Shown here: piece after piece, positions 43,281 to 52,745 of the stretch
How the letters are laid out: every line of letters begins with the position of its first letter
Position numbering within the stretch: position 1 is the first letter of the stretch
Source of the DNA: Niallia endozanthoxylica
Lineage (GTDB): Bacteria; Bacillota; Bacilli; Bacillales; Cytobacillaceae
DNA: 64,000 nucleotides
NCBI RefSeq assembly: GCF_008710145.1
Contig: NZ_VYKL01000010.1
Coordinates: 124,001-188,000 of the forward strand
Direction: 5' to 3'
Position numbers and translations under genes: made by a program
Notes under the pieces: model-generated
The model's database searches: none
The model's input: the letters and a program-made list of their open reading frames with translations, nothing else
What the model was told of the DNA's origin: nothing

Positions 43281-44363
43281 ATGAGTTACAATCCAGTCCA
43301 AAATAAAGCGAGTAAAACATTTGAAAGAACATTGACATATGATTTATACACAGATCCAAAGGTATTTGAATTAGAGCAGGAATTCATTTTTTCAAAATCA
43401 TGGCAGTTAGTTGGTCATGTTAGTCAATTAGAAAAAAATGGAGCCTTTTTTACAACGGAAGTAGCAGGTGAACCAATTATTGTTACTCGCGGGATGGACG
43501 GGGAAATCCGTGCTTTCTATAATGTATGTCCGCACCGTGCTACAAAGCTGGAGAAAAAGGAATCCGGTCAAAAGAAAATTCTTCAATGCGGATACCACGG
43601 TTGGACCTTCCACTTAGATGGCCAGCTTAATAAGGCGCCTAACTTCAGCGGTGAAGATGCAGCCTGTATCAGTGACCGCTGCTTACGAGGCGTAAGAATG
43701 GAAATCATGCAATCTTTTATCTTTGTGAACCTGGATGATGACGCCAAGCCGCTTAGTGAATCCTATGGAGATTTCTTTAGCAGATTGGATAAATACCCAT
43801 TCTTGGGTGAGTTGAAACGAATCAATTCCAAAACGCGGGTGATTAAAGCAAACTGGAAGGCATTTATTGATAACTATTTAGAATGTGATCACTGCTATGT
43901 AGCGCACCCATCATTTGTTTCTACATTGGATATGAAAAACTATCAAATTATCACATGTGACAATTACTCTGTTCAAGGAACGGTTGTAAAGCCTGATAAA
44001 CAAATGGGTACGGTTGATTTAAATGAAGCAGAAATGCAAGGCGGAGAATTTTTCTGGTTATGGCCGAATCTAATGATGACGATTTATCCTGGGCCAGGAA
44101 ATATTGCGACCATTCAAATGATTCCCATTGACCATGAGACGACATTAGGTGTCTATACTTACTATTTTAGAGATGAAAATTTAACACAGGAAGAGAAGGA
44201 TTTAGTGGCATTTGCCGAGCAGGTTCGTCAGGAAGACGTGGAGCTGGTTGAACTGGAACAGGTTGGATTCCGTTCCCGAGCTTTTAATAAAGGGGTCTAT
44301 TCCCAATCTGAAAAAGGGATTGTTCAATTCCATGATATGGTACTGGAGGCATTAGGAAAATGA
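43281..44363 (+). CDS. Rieske oxygenase, carnitine/quaternary-amine monooxygenase-like
   Basis: A 360-residue Rieske non-haem iron oxygenase alpha subunit. The 2Fe-2S site is C83-P-H85 and C103-G-Y-H106. The mononuclear iron ligands are H204, H209 and D319 (in QED). The inter-subunit bridging residue is E201 (LECDHC), where ring hydroxylases have Asp; Glu here is a mark of the CntA/GbcA/YeaW group acting on carnitine, betaine or related quaternary amines. RBS GAGGAGG. Start of an operon with ALDH, D-malate dehydrogenase-like and BCCT genes, which favours L-carnitine as substrate. No reductase (CntB) is in the window. Confidence 0.88.
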   Translation: MSYNPVQNKASKTFERTLTYDLYTDPKVFELEQEFIFSKSWQLVGHVSQLEKNGAFFTTEVAGEPIIVTRGMDGEIRAFYNVCPHRATKLEKKESGQKKILQCGYHGWTFHLDGQLNKAPNFSGEDAACISDRCLRGVRMEIMQSFIFVNLDDDAKPLSESYGDFFSRLDKYPFLGELKRINSKTRVIKANWKAFIDNYLECDHCYVAHPSFVSTLDMKNYQIITCDNYSVQGTVVKPDKQMGTVDLNEAEMQGGEFFWLWPNLMMTIYPGPGNIATIQMIPIDHETTLGVYTYYFRDENLTQEEKDLVAFAEQVRQEDVELVELEQVGFRSRAFNKGVYSQSEKGIVQFHDMVLEALGK

Positions 44364-45814
44364 CAAACAACGTTCAAGAATCTTTACAATTAAAGAAATA
44401 TCTATTAATCGATGGTAAAAAGGTAGAGGCTGATGTGTATTCAGCCCTTTACTCACCATACTCTGGAGAAAAAATAGCTGAAATTGCTATGGCGGATGAG
44501 AAATTAGTAAAAGAAGCCATTTCGGCGGCGGATAAGGCCTTTCAAAAAATTGCTCACATGCCTGCTTACGAACGGTCAGCTATTTTAGAAAAAGTAGTAG
44601 ATTTGCTAACAGAAAGGGCTGAAGAGGCTGCGAGAATCCTTGCTTTAGAGTGTGCTAAGCCGCTTACGTTTGCGAAGGCAGAGGTATCCCGTACAATTGA
44701 AACCTATAAGTTTGCGGCTGAAGAAGCGAAACGGATTCATGGAGAAACCATCCCGTTTGATGCTTCTCCAGGCGGTGTCGGAAGAATCGGTTATACGGTC
44801 CGTAAACCGATTGGCGTAATAGGAGCAATTACACCATTTAACTTTCCGTTAAATTTAGTTGCTCACAAAGTCGGACCTGCGATTGCATCAGGGAACTCAA
44901 TTGTATTAAAACCGGCATCTCAAACTCCGCTGTCTGCTTTATTTATTGCAGAACTATTCCATGAAGCAGGGCTGCCTGATGGTGTTCTGAATGTTGTCAC
45001 AGGTGCCGGCAGTGTAGTTGGTGAAACGCTGATTCATGATGACCGTGTGCAAATGATTACCTTTACGGGAAGCCCGGCAGTAGGGATTGGAATCCGTAAT
45101 AAAGCCGGATTAAAGAAAACAACACTAGAATTAGGCTCTAATGCGGCCGTCATTGTTGATAAAAACGTCGAGATTGATAGAATAATAGATAGATGTGTAA
45201 TGGGTGCGTTTTCAAACCAAGGACAAGTCTGCATTTCTTTGCAGCGAATTTATGCACATGAAGATATTTATGATGAATTAGTGGGGAAATTAGTAGTAGC
45301 AACTAAACAGTTGAAAATTGGAGACCCACTAAATCAGGAAACCGATATCTCTGCTTTGATTTCGAAAACTGAAACAGAACGGGCATTTAGCTGGATTGGC
45401 GAAGCGAAAGAGCAGGGGGCTGTCGTTTTAACAGGCGGACAGATAGAAGATGGAATTTTACAGCCGACGATTTTGACTAATGTTCATCCGACGTTAAAGG
45501 TATCCTGTCAGGAAGTGTTTGCACCGATTGTGATTGTCAACAAGGTGAGCTCAGTTGATGAAGCCATCCAGTATGTAAATGATTCACGTTACGGTCTGCA
45601 GGCAGGAATTTACACAGACAATGTCCATCAGGCATTACATGCAGCAAACAAGCTAGAGGTAGGTGCTGTCTTAATTAATGACATTCCGACATTCCGTGTC
45701 GACCATATGCCATATGGCGGTGTCAAAGAAAGCGGCACAGGAAGAGAAGGCATTAAATATGCGATTGAAGAAATGACAGAATTGAAGTTGGTTGTTTGGA
45801 ATCAAAATGTGTAA
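44360..45814 (+). CDS. NAD(P)-dependent aldehyde dehydrogenase (malic semialdehyde?)
   Basis: A 484-residue aldehyde dehydrogenase, with the catalytic Cys in NQGQVCIS (near residue 290), the Glu in LELGSNAAVIV, and the NAD-binding VIGAITPFNFPLN and FTGSPAVG. Its start overlaps the Rieske stop by four bases (ATGA), implying coupled translation. In context it would oxidise malic semialdehyde, the product of carnitine cleavage, to malate. The family alone (succinate-semialdehyde or lactaldehyde type) does not decide. Confidence 0.88.
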   Translation: MTNNVQESLQLKKYLLIDGKKVEADVYSALYSPYSGEKIAEIAMADEKLVKEAISAADKAFQKIAHMPAYERSAILEKVVDLLTERAEEAARILALECAKPLTFAKAEVSRTIETYKFAAEEAKRIHGETIPFDASPGGVGRIGYTVRKPIGVIGAITPFNFPLNLVAHKVGPAIASGNSIVLKPASQTPLSALFIAELFHEAGLPDGVLNVVTGAGSVVGETLIHDDRVQMITFTGSPAVGIGIRNKAGLKKTTLELGSNAAVIVDKNVEIDRIIDRCVMGAFSNQGQVCISLQRIYAHEDIYDELVGKLVVATKQLKIGDPLNQETDISALISKTETERAFSWIGEAKEQGAVVLTGGQIEDGILQPTILTNVHPTLKVSCQEVFAPIVIVNKVSSVDEAIQYVNDSRYGLQAGIYTDNVHQALHAANKLEVGAVLINDIPTFRVDHMPYGGVKESGTGREGIKYAIEEMTELKLVVWNQNV

Positions 45815-45843
45815 GCTTATCAACAGGAAAAAGGAGACAAGCG

Positions 45844-46938
45844 ATGAAAAAGTTTAAAATTGCTTCCATTCCAGGTGATGGAATTGGACCGGAAGTTATT
45901 CGGGAAGGAATCAAAATTTTAAATAAAATTGCTGAAGCGGATGGAACCTTTCAGTTTGAATTCACGGAATTTCCATGGGGCTGTGAATATTATACAAAGC
46001 ACGGCGTGATGATGGATGAAGACGGAATGGAAAAGCTAAAAGATTACGATGCAATCTATTTGGGAGCTGTCGGTTATCCGGGTGTGCCTGATCATATCTC
46101 ATTATGGGATTTACTGTTAAGGATCCGCAAGGGATTTGATCAATATGTTAATATTAGACCAATCACCTTATTGGAAGCAGCGCCATGTCCATTAAAGGAT
46201 ACCAATCGTGAAGATGTCAATATGTTGTTTATCCGTGAAAATAGTGAAGGGGAATACGCGGGAGCAGGAGACTGGCTGTTTAAAGGAAAAGAAAATGAAG
46301 TTGTTCTTCAAAATGGAGTATTTTCCCGCAAAGGAACGGAGCGAATTATCCGCTATGCCTTTGAAACGGCCAGAAAAGAAGGAAGAACACTGACAAGCAT
46401 CAGTAAAGGCAATGCGTTAAATTATTCGATGGTCTTCTGGGATCAAGTGTTTGAAGAAGTCAGCAGGGAGTACCCGGATGTAAAGACAGCATCTTACCTT
46501 GTCGATGCAGCGGCTATGCTAATGATTAAGGATCCAAAACGTTTTGAAGTGGTCGTAACCTCCAACCTATTCGGTGATATTTTAACTGATCTGGGTGCAG
46601 CGATTGCAGGCGGCATTGGTTTAGCTGCCGGAGCGAATATCAACCCCGAGCGAGAGTACCCATCAATGTTCGAACCGATTCATGGTTCTGCACCGGATAT
46701 TGCCGGACAAAATATTGCCAATCCACTTGCAGCCATTTGGTCTGCAAGCCAAATGATGGACTTTTTCGGTTATGAAAACTACGGAAAAAATATCTTACAG
46801 GCAATTGAAAAGGTATTAATAGATGGGAATGTACTCACAACAGATATGGGTGGGACAGCTACAACCGAGCAGGTAGGAAGTCAGGTGGTGAATTATTTGG
46901 AAGAAATGCTGGCTCAGCAGACAGTTAAAAAAAGATAA
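45844..46938 (+). CDS. Tartrate/D-malate dehydrogenase (decarboxylating)
   Basis: A 364-residue member of the isocitrate/isopropylmalate dehydrogenase superfamily with SIPGDGIGPEVIREG at the start, the metal-binding NLFGDILTDLGAAIAGG and the C-terminal EPIHGSAPDIAGQNIANP. The spacing and length fit YcsA/TtuC/DmlA, tartrate or D-malate dehydrogenases that give pyruvate and CO2. ATG 45844 has AAGGAGA. L-carnitine is the R form and would give D-malate, so this enzyme completes the proposed route. A distant 3-isopropylmalate role is unlikely here. Confidence 0.9.
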   Translation: MKKFKIASIPGDGIGPEVIREGIKILNKIAEADGTFQFEFTEFPWGCEYYTKHGVMMDEDGMEKLKDYDAIYLGAVGYPGVPDHISLWDLLLRIRKGFDQYVNIRPITLLEAAPCPLKDTNREDVNMLFIRENSEGEYAGAGDWLFKGKENEVVLQNGVFSRKGTERIIRYAFETARKEGRTLTSISKGNALNYSMVFWDQVFEEVSREYPDVKTASYLVDAAAMLMIKDPKRFEVVVTSNLFGDILTDLGAAIAGGIGLAAGANINPEREYPSMFEPIHGSAPDIAGQNIANPLAAIWSASQMMDFFGYENYGKNILQAIEKVLIDGNVLTTDMGGTATTEQVGSQVVNYLEEMLAQQTVKKR

Positions 46939-46943
46939 AGGAA

Positions 46944-46979
46944 CAGACAATCACATGAGGAATCTCGTGTGATTGTCTG
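46944..46979 (+). other. 16-bp intercistronic hairpin before the BCCT gene
   Basis: CAGACAATCACA with TGTGATTGTCTG, extended by a T-G wobble and GAG/CTC around the tetraloop GAAT. No T tract follows. Situated between the dehydrogenase and transporter genes, it may partly reduce transporter expression or stabilise the upstream mRNA. Confidence 0.7.
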
Positions 46980-47023
46980 ATAATATTTCTGAAAATTACA
47001 AAAATATGGAATTGAGGGATGAC

Positions 47024-48628
47024 ATGAAAAGGGAGAGTAAGATTGATAAGCAGATACTAAGCATGGCCTTAGTGTTGATTCTTGTAATCACAGTACCGAT
47101 TTTAATTAATCCCGAAAAAGGGACAGCCTTTTTAAATGGAGTATTAAATTTTATCACAGGTAATTTCGGCTCATTTTATTTATGGGTATGTTTAGGGATA
47201 TTTGGCTTCCTCTTTTGGTTGGCATTTAGTAAATATGGAAAAATTAGATTTGGGAATGAGAAGCCTGAATTTTCAACTTTCAGCTGGCTTGCATTAATTT
47301 TTACTGCCGGTATTGGTTCTGGGATTATGTACTGGGGCATTATTGAATGGGCATTTTATTATGATTCACCGCCGTTTGGCTTAGAGTCTGGAAGTGTGGA
47401 AGCAGCAGGCTTTGCCTCTACCTATGGGATGTTTCACTGGGGATTTTCGGCATGGGCTATTTATTGTGTACCGTCGATTCCGATTGCCTACGCTTTATAT
47501 GTAAGAAACTATAACTCGGTTCGTTTGAGTACAGCCTGTCGCGGCATTATCGGTGACCGTGCCGATGGCTGGTTAGGAAAAGTGATTGATGTTTGTTTTA
47601 TGTTTGGTTTAATGGGCGGGATTGGAACGTCTTTAGCATTAGGTACACCGTTAATTGCTGAAGGGATTCATCAGTGGTTTGGTATCGAGAAGACAACAGG
47701 GCTGAATTTGAGTATCGTATTAGGATTAACCGTCTTTTTCTGTATCTGTTTATTCTTTGGACTGAAAAAAGGTTTGAAGCTGTTAAGTGATTGGAATTTA
47801 TACTTGTATTTAGCATTAGCTGTTTTTGTAATTATTTTTGGACCGACTGCGTTTATTCTTTCAACGTTCACAGACAGTGTTGGAATCTTGCTCCAAAACT
47901 TCTTTAGAATGAGCCTTTACACAGATCCCGTTGGGAAGTCTGGTTTCAGTGAAGCATGGACGATTTTCTATTGGGGCTGGTGGTTCTCCTATGCACCGTT
48001 TACAGGAATGTTTGCAGCACGTATTTCCAAAGGAAGAAGTATTAAAGAGCTGATTCTTGGGCAATTAGTCGGTGGTACCATCGGCTGTTGGGTGAGTTTT
48101 GCGGTGTTTGGAAATACAAGTATGTTTTTTGAAATTACAGGTGCAGCTCCTATTGTTGAAACATTGAATGCTGAAGGTGCTCCGGCAGCCATCATTGCCA
48201 CTTTGCAAGCTCTTCCGCTTGGTAGCATAGTGACTGTGTTATATGTACTCATAGCTGCGATTTTCCTTGCTACAACCGTTAACTCAGGTGCTTATACATT
48301 GGCAGACGTTGCTTCTAAAAATTTACGCAAAGGTGAAGAACCTGTTCGCTGGTACCGTGTATTCTGGGGTATTCTTTTAACAGGGATTTCGATTGTATTA
48401 ATGTATGGAGAGGCATTAAATGCCTTGCAAACGCTAACAATCATCACGGCGCTGCCATTAGTTTTTATTATGATTCTCATGATTGCTTCTTTTGTCAAAT
48501 GGATCAAAGAAGATGAAATACTGCACTTCGGTACAGAATCAAACAAAGAAATAAAAGTAATAAAAGAAGACAAGAGCCTAACAAATATCGAAGTAAATAT
48601 CACAAGTAAAAATGAAGAGGTAATCTGA
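47024..48628 (+). CDS. BCCT-family carnitine/betaine transporter
   Basis: A 534-residue membrane protein with twelve helices of the betaine/choline/carnitine transporter family. The glycine-rich TM5-like GIGSGIMYWGIIEWAFYY and the aromatic TM8 signature WTIFYWGWWFSYAPFTGMFAARISKGRS form the quaternary-amine site. ATG 47024 is chosen because TTGAGGGATGAC precedes it. Last gene of the sigma-54 operon; in this context its substrate is probably carnitine, though betaine or choline cannot be ruled out. Confidence 0.92.
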   Translation: MKRESKIDKQILSMALVLILVITVPILINPEKGTAFLNGVLNFITGNFGSFYLWVCLGIFGFLFWLAFSKYGKIRFGNEKPEFSTFSWLALIFTAGIGSGIMYWGIIEWAFYYDSPPFGLESGSVEAAGFASTYGMFHWGFSAWAIYCVPSIPIAYALYVRNYNSVRLSTACRGIIGDRADGWLGKVIDVCFMFGLMGGIGTSLALGTPLIAEGIHQWFGIEKTTGLNLSIVLGLTVFFCICLFFGLKKGLKLLSDWNLYLYLALAVFVIIFGPTAFILSTFTDSVGILLQNFFRMSLYTDPVGKSGFSEAWTIFYWGWWFSYAPFTGMFAARISKGRSIKELILGQLVGGTIGCWVSFAVFGNTSMFFEITGAAPIVETLNAEGAPAAIIATLQALPLGSIVTVLYVLIAAIFLATTVNSGAYTLADVASKNLRKGEEPVRWYRVFWGILLTGISIVLMYGEALNALQTLTIITALPLVFIMILMIASFVKWIKEDEILHFGTESNKEIKVIKEDKSLTNIEVNITSKNEEVI

Positions 48629-48664
48629 AGCAAGATTACTCCTGATTCTAATAACCAAAAAAAG

Positions 48665-48708
48665 CAAAACAGGTAGCAACTTTTAAATTCTGCCTGTTTT
48701 GTTTTTTT
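48665..48708 (+). terminator. Terminator of the sigma-54 operon
   Basis: CAAAACAGG/CCTGTTTTG stem followed by seven T. Confidence 0.85.
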
Positions 48709-48807
48709 ATTCCCTTTTTTATCTAGTAACAGGGCTCATTAGGGATGACATATTCCATCGTATTTAGTCATAAAAAATAAAAGACTATTCGTTAGGGGTT
48801 GATCTAT

Positions 48808-49512
48808 GTGCCGACAAGGTATAGAAAATGGTCAAAATTTTCTTACCCCGGAGATGCAGCACCGCCTATTGGCAATCCAGCACCAGCAAATGGGCCGATG
48901 TTTTTTATTTATCGACCACAAAATAATGAATTCTTTGATCCTTTTCGGCAGCGTATTGTCTGGAACATTAGACATCCAGATCAAATGAATTGGGAAGCGG
49001 AATTGACTCTCGTACAACAAATTCAAGCATCCTTAACTCCCGAACAAGAACGTATTGCCCAATATTGGGGAACAGGGGAAGCGACGGAAAAAATGACTAG
49101 GCTCATTTTCCATCTGGCTGATAAATATAGAATAGGTTCCCCGATGACTGCCAGGATATTAGCGTTTTTTCATGCAGCTATTAATGATGCTTTTGTCATG
49201 TCTTGGTACTTCAAATATCTTTGGGATGTCGCGCGTCCTAATCAATATAATCAGGATCTATCCACTGTCGTGTTCACGCCCCGGTTTCCATCCTATCCGT
49301 CAGCACATGCAACGGTTGCAGGCTGTGCAGAAGTCATAATGAGTTATTTCTTTCCGAGAGAAGCAGCTATCATCAAAAGAATGGTAGAAGAATGTGCTCT
49401 TTCAAGGTTATATGCAGGAGTCCATTTCAAAATTGACAACGATGAAGGTCTTAGGCTGGGCAGGCAGATTGGTGGAATCGTCGTTCAACTAATGAGGGCA
49501 CAAAACAGGTGA
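48808..49512 (+). CDS. Vanadium-haloperoxidase/PAP2-like phosphatase
   Basis: A 234-residue soluble protein of the PAP2/vanadium chloroperoxidase fold. The phosphate/vanadate site is spread over WDVARPNQ, FPSYPSAHATVAG and LSRLYAGVHFKIDNDEG, giving the conserved Arg, Ser-x-His and Arg-x5-His. No membrane helices are evident. GTG 48808 is preferred to TTG 48799 because AGGGG then sits at a workable distance. Phosphatase or peroxidase activity cannot be told apart from sequence. Confidence 0.8.
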   Translation: MPTRYRKWSKFSYPGDAAPPIGNPAPANGPMFFIYRPQNNEFFDPFRQRIVWNIRHPDQMNWEAELTLVQQIQASLTPEQERIAQYWGTGEATEKMTRLIFHLADKYRIGSPMTARILAFFHAAINDAFVMSWYFKYLWDVARPNQYNQDLSTVVFTPRFPSYPSAHATVAGCAEVIMSYFFPREAAIIKRMVEECALSRLYAGVHFKIDNDEGLRLGRQIGGIVVQLMRAQNR

Positions 49513-49520
49513 AATAATAG

Positions 49521-49590
49521 AAGGTGTCAGCACTACCATTCTATATCTAGTTTTTACACTGGATATAGAATGGTGGATACTTGACACCTT
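49521..49590. repeat. GTGTCAGGCAC-type palindromic repeat, copy 3 (diverged)
   Basis: AAGGTGTCA/TGACACCTT outer ends and inner CCATTCTATATC/GATATAGAATGG arms, eight bases after the PAP2 gene stop. The core GTGTCAGGCAC is degenerate in this copy. Confidence 0.75.
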
Positions 49591-49607
49591 ATTAACAGGA
49601 GTTGTGC

Positions 49608-50501
49608 TTATTTAATCATGGATATATACTGCTTTACTACTTCAAATACGTACTCTTGATTGGCTGCGGCTGTATTTGGATTGTACTTTCCTTGGTTCAC
49701 TTTATTATTAGAAAGAATTCGGATGCCTAAGAATGGTACATGGTAAGCGCCGGCAATTTGAGCAGCTGAGGCGCCTTCCATTTCTTCAACAGATGTTCCG
49801 TATTTTTCATGAAACCACTTGATGCGGTCTACTTCATTATTCCAGATATCAGCTGATCCGATGGTTCCTTCGACCACTTTTCCCTTCGTGTATTTATTTT
49901 TCACAGCATTTGCGGCTGCAAGTAGTTTCTGATCACCCTCGAAGTAACGAATTTTTTCAGCACTAGGATCTTCGCCCGCACTTCCTTCAGAGGCCAATAG
50001 GTCCATGGGAATCCATTTAAACGGAGCACTTCCTTGACCTTCAGTTAGGTCGGGTGTTTTCATTGAACCAATATTTGTCGTTCTTTTTCCTAATACAATG
50101 TCAAACACGTTTAGATTTGCATCATGTCCGCCTGATGTTCCTTGATTGATAATGGCGATAGGGTTATATCGTTCAATGGCAACAGCGGTAGCGGCAGCTG
50201 TGTTTTCCATGCCTTTTCCCGTTTTTGTGACAATGACTGGATATTCATCCAAGGTTCCAATCCAAAAAATAAAGCTCCCGGATTTTTCTTCCTTTACGTT
50301 TTTCAGTCTTTTGGCTAAGCTTTCACCCTCAATGGGCATAGGTGCCTGAATAATAATCGGTCGTAGAGTATTTTCTGAAACGGCTTCCGATTTGTGTTGA
50401 TATTGAGCTTTTGCAGTTGAAGTCACACCAACTGCTCCAAATAATAAAAGAACAGTCATGATTGTTGATACACATTTCTTTACCATGTTGAGCTTCATCA
50501 T
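49608..50501 (-). CDS. Exported nucleosidase-like protein (MTA/SAH nucleosidase superfamily)
   Basis: A 297-residue member of the PNP/UDP superfamily with an N-terminal signal peptide (KKCVSTIMTVLLLFGAVGV, likely cleavage after AKA near residue 32). IINQGTSGGHD and VEEMEGASAAQIAGAY are the phosphate/ribose and purine-ribose segments of MTAN. At the purine-contacting position MTAN has Ser-Asp; here it is LSNN, so Asp is replaced by Asn. An exported enzyme would act on extracellular nucleosides. RBS GAGGGATG. Confidence 0.83.
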   Translation of the reverse strand: MMKLNMVKKCVSTIMTVLLLFGAVGVTSTAKAQYQHKSEAVSENTLRPIIIQAPMPIEGESLAKRLKNVKEEKSGSFIFWIGTLDEYPVIVTKTGKGMENTAAATAVAIERYNPIAIINQGTSGGHDANLNVFDIVLGKRTTNIGSMKTPDLTEGQGSAPFKWIPMDLLASEGSAGEDPSAEKIRYFEGDQKLLAAANAVKNKYTKGKVVEGTIGSADIWNNEVDRIKWFHEKYGTSVEEMEGASAAQIAGAYHVPFLGIRILSNNKVNQGKYNPNTAAANQEYVFEVVKQYISMIK

Positions 50502-50777
50502 ACATCCCTCTCATCCGTGAAAATGATTTTTGCATCCTCATCTATCTTTTTCACAAGGAGAAAAACTTATTCAATAAAATGGAGTGGCTGCTCTAACTGC
50601 TGTAGTCATGCAAGGTAGAAATCTGTGACATTTACTTAATTTCTCTTTTTGGTTGGATTTTCTTATTCATATTAAAAAAGCTAAATTGATGAGTTTACTA
50701 TTTCACGATAAGATAAAAGAGTGTAAAATGTCTAAATAATCACATAAGGATGTTTGACATCAGGGAAAGGGGTTATT

Positions 50778-52046
50778 ATGAAAAAAAGCAAATTTCACTA
50801 TGCTTGGATCATCGTTTTTGTTACATTCTTATCGTTTTTAGCGGTCCAGGGCGGGCGCTTGGCATTTGGAGCATTCGTGGGACCTTGGGAAGAGGATCTA
50901 GCGATGGATAGAGGAACGACCTCGCTTATTTCTGCTTTAAGCTTTGTCATTTATGGTGTCTCACAGCCAATCATTGGAAGGTTCGTAGATAAGTATGGAG
51001 CTCGGTTGATTATTTCAGCTAGCACCTTATTAGTGGGAATCAGTTTCTTTTTCATCACATTTGTGAATCAGCCTTGGCAATTATTTGTTTTGTATGCTTT
51101 TGTTTCCATTGGCGTAGGTGGAGCGTCGAATGTAGCGGGTACAGTACTTGTCATGAATTGGTTCAATAAAAAGCGCGGATTGGCGTTAGGGATTTTGGAG
51201 GCAGGCTTTGGGTTTGGTCAAATGCTGCTGGTTCCGGGTTCTCTTTTACTCATTCAATATGTTGATTGGAGAATGACGAATTTATTATTAAGTATCTTTT
51301 TAATCGTAATCGTCTTCCCGGTCGTACTGATTTTTTTACGAAATCAACCGACAGAAAAAGGACTGCAGCCGGTAGGAGGTCTATTGGAGGAAGCACAGGT
51401 AACGAAAGAGGACAAGCCTCAAGCAAAATTATCAATAGGAGCGGTATTGCAAAAAAGGCAATTTTGGTTCTTGATGCTGCCATTTGCGGTGTGTGGTTTT
51501 ACGACAACTGGCTTAATGGATACGCACTTGATTCCTTTATCCCATAATCATGGATTTTCAACATCAGTTACAAGTGCTGCTGTTAGTCTATTAGCAGCTT
51601 TTAATATTATTGGCATTCTGTTATCTGGTGTGATTATTGATTACTGGAGCAGCCGGAAATTACTTGTCTTCTTATATATCACGCGCGCCTTATCTATTGT
51701 GATTCTTGTCTATTCTCATAATCCGCTATTATTATTGATTTTTGCGGCATTGTTTGGACTAGTTGATTTTGCAACCGTTGCACCGACACAATTGTTAGCG
51801 GCTGAATATTTCAAAAAATATTCGATTGGCTTTATCGTAGGCTGTTTATCTTTAAGTCACCAAGTAGGCTCAGCGTTAGGGGCCTATGTACCTGGTTATT
51901 TCTATAATCTATCGGGAAATTATAATATCTCCTTGTATATTTCAATCGTTATCTTAGTGGCAGCTTCTCTAATGAATTTCTTGCTTCCTGAACCTGACAA
52001 AGTAAAAACGGCGAAAACTGTGGAGTCTGTAGAACTGCCAAGTTGA
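50778..52046 (+). CDS. MFS transporter, oxalate/formate antiporter-like
   Basis: A 422-residue major facilitator with twelve predicted helices, starting [28 protein letters not shown]. The loop [13 protein letters not shown] and [18 protein letters not shown] are of the OFA/monocarboxylate porter type. ATG 50778 follows AAAGGGG. 61 bp precede tag. The substrate is unknown; a small organic anion is likely. Confidence 0.85.
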   Translation: MKKSKFHYAWIIVFVTFLSFLAVQGGRLAFGAFVGPWEEDLAMDRGTTSLISALSFVIYGVSQPIIGRFVDKYGARLIISASTLLVGISFFFITFVNQPWQLFVLYAFVSIGVGGASNVAGTVLVMNWFNKKRGLALGILEAGFGFGQMLLVPGSLLLIQYVDWRMTNLLLSIFLIVIVFPVVLIFLRNQPTEKGLQPVGGLLEEAQVTKEDKPQAKLSIGAVLQKRQFWFLMLPFAVCGFTTTGLMDTHLIPLSHNHGFSTSVTSAAVSLLAAFNIIGILLSGVIIDYWSSRKLLVFLYITRALSIVILVYSHNPLLLLIFAALFGLVDFATVAPTQLLAAEYFKKYSIGFIVGCLSLSHQVGSALGAYVPGYFYNLSGNYNISLYISIVILVAASLMNFLLPEPDKVKTAKTVESVELPS

Positions 52047-52107
52047 TTAGAAGAAAATAATACGGTACCTTTCGAAATAGGAATGCATGATGGAGGGATC
52101 GTATAGG

Positions 52108-52668
52108 ATGAAAAGATGTGCATGGGTTACAGATGAGCCATTGTATATTGAGTATCACGATCAGGAATGGGGTGTTCCTGTATATGATGATCGATTGTTA
52201 TTTGAAATGCTGTGCTTAGAAGGAGCACAGGCTGGGCTCAGCTGGTGGACGATTTTACAAAAAAGAGAAAACTACCGAAAAGCCTTTGCTCATTTTGATG
52301 CAGAAAAAATTGTTCAATTCAGTGATGAGAAGTTAGAAGCATTAAGGGAAGACAAAGGAATTGTTCGGAACAAGTTAAAAATTCAAAGCGTCGTTACGAA
52401 TGCAAAAGCTTTCCTGAAAATTCAAGAAGAACAGGGTTCATTTTCTGATTATATTTGGAGTTTTGTCAATCACAAGCCGATAGTGAACGAGTGGAAGACT
52501 CGGGAAGAGGTGCCGGTGACAAATGAAATGAGTGATGATATGAGTAAACAATTGAAAAAAGCCGGCTTTAAATTCGTTGGCAGTACCATTTGCTACTCCT
52601 ACATGCAGGCAGTCGGCATGATTAACGACCACACATTGGACTGCTTTTGTCATCCGAAAAATAAATAG
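52108..52668 (+). CDS. tag: DNA-3-methyladenine glycosylase I
   Basis: A 186-residue base-excision enzyme removing 3-methyladenine. RCAWVTDEPLYIEYHDQEWGVPVYDD at the N-terminus, FEMLCLEGAQAGLSWWTILQKRENYRKAF, and the C-terminal GFKFVGSTICYSYMQAVGMINDHTLDCFCHP with the zinc-binding Cys and His residues all match Tag. ATG 52108 matches the conserved N-terminus. Followed directly by a GTGTCAGGCAC repeat. Confidence 0.94.
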   Translation: MKRCAWVTDEPLYIEYHDQEWGVPVYDDRLLFEMLCLEGAQAGLSWWTILQKRENYRKAFAHFDAEKIVQFSDEKLEALREDKGIVRNKLKIQSVVTNAKAFLKIQEEQGSFSDYIWSFVNHKPIVNEWKTREEVPVTNEMSDDMSKQLKKAGFKFVGSTICYSYMQAVGMINDHTLDCFCHPKNK

Positions 52669-52729
52669 AGTGTCAGGCACCGCAAATGGACATTTTCTAC
52701 CTTTTGTCTTTTTACGGCGCCTGACACTT
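52669..52729. repeat. GTGTCAGGCAC palindromic repeat, copy 4
   Basis: AGTGTCAGGCACCG/CGGCGCCTGACACT with imperfect inner arms (GGACA/TGTCTT), starting at the tag stop codon and lying between convergent tag and the Dabb gene. Confidence 0.83.
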
Positions 52730-52745
52730 GTGCTTTTTTATTAAA

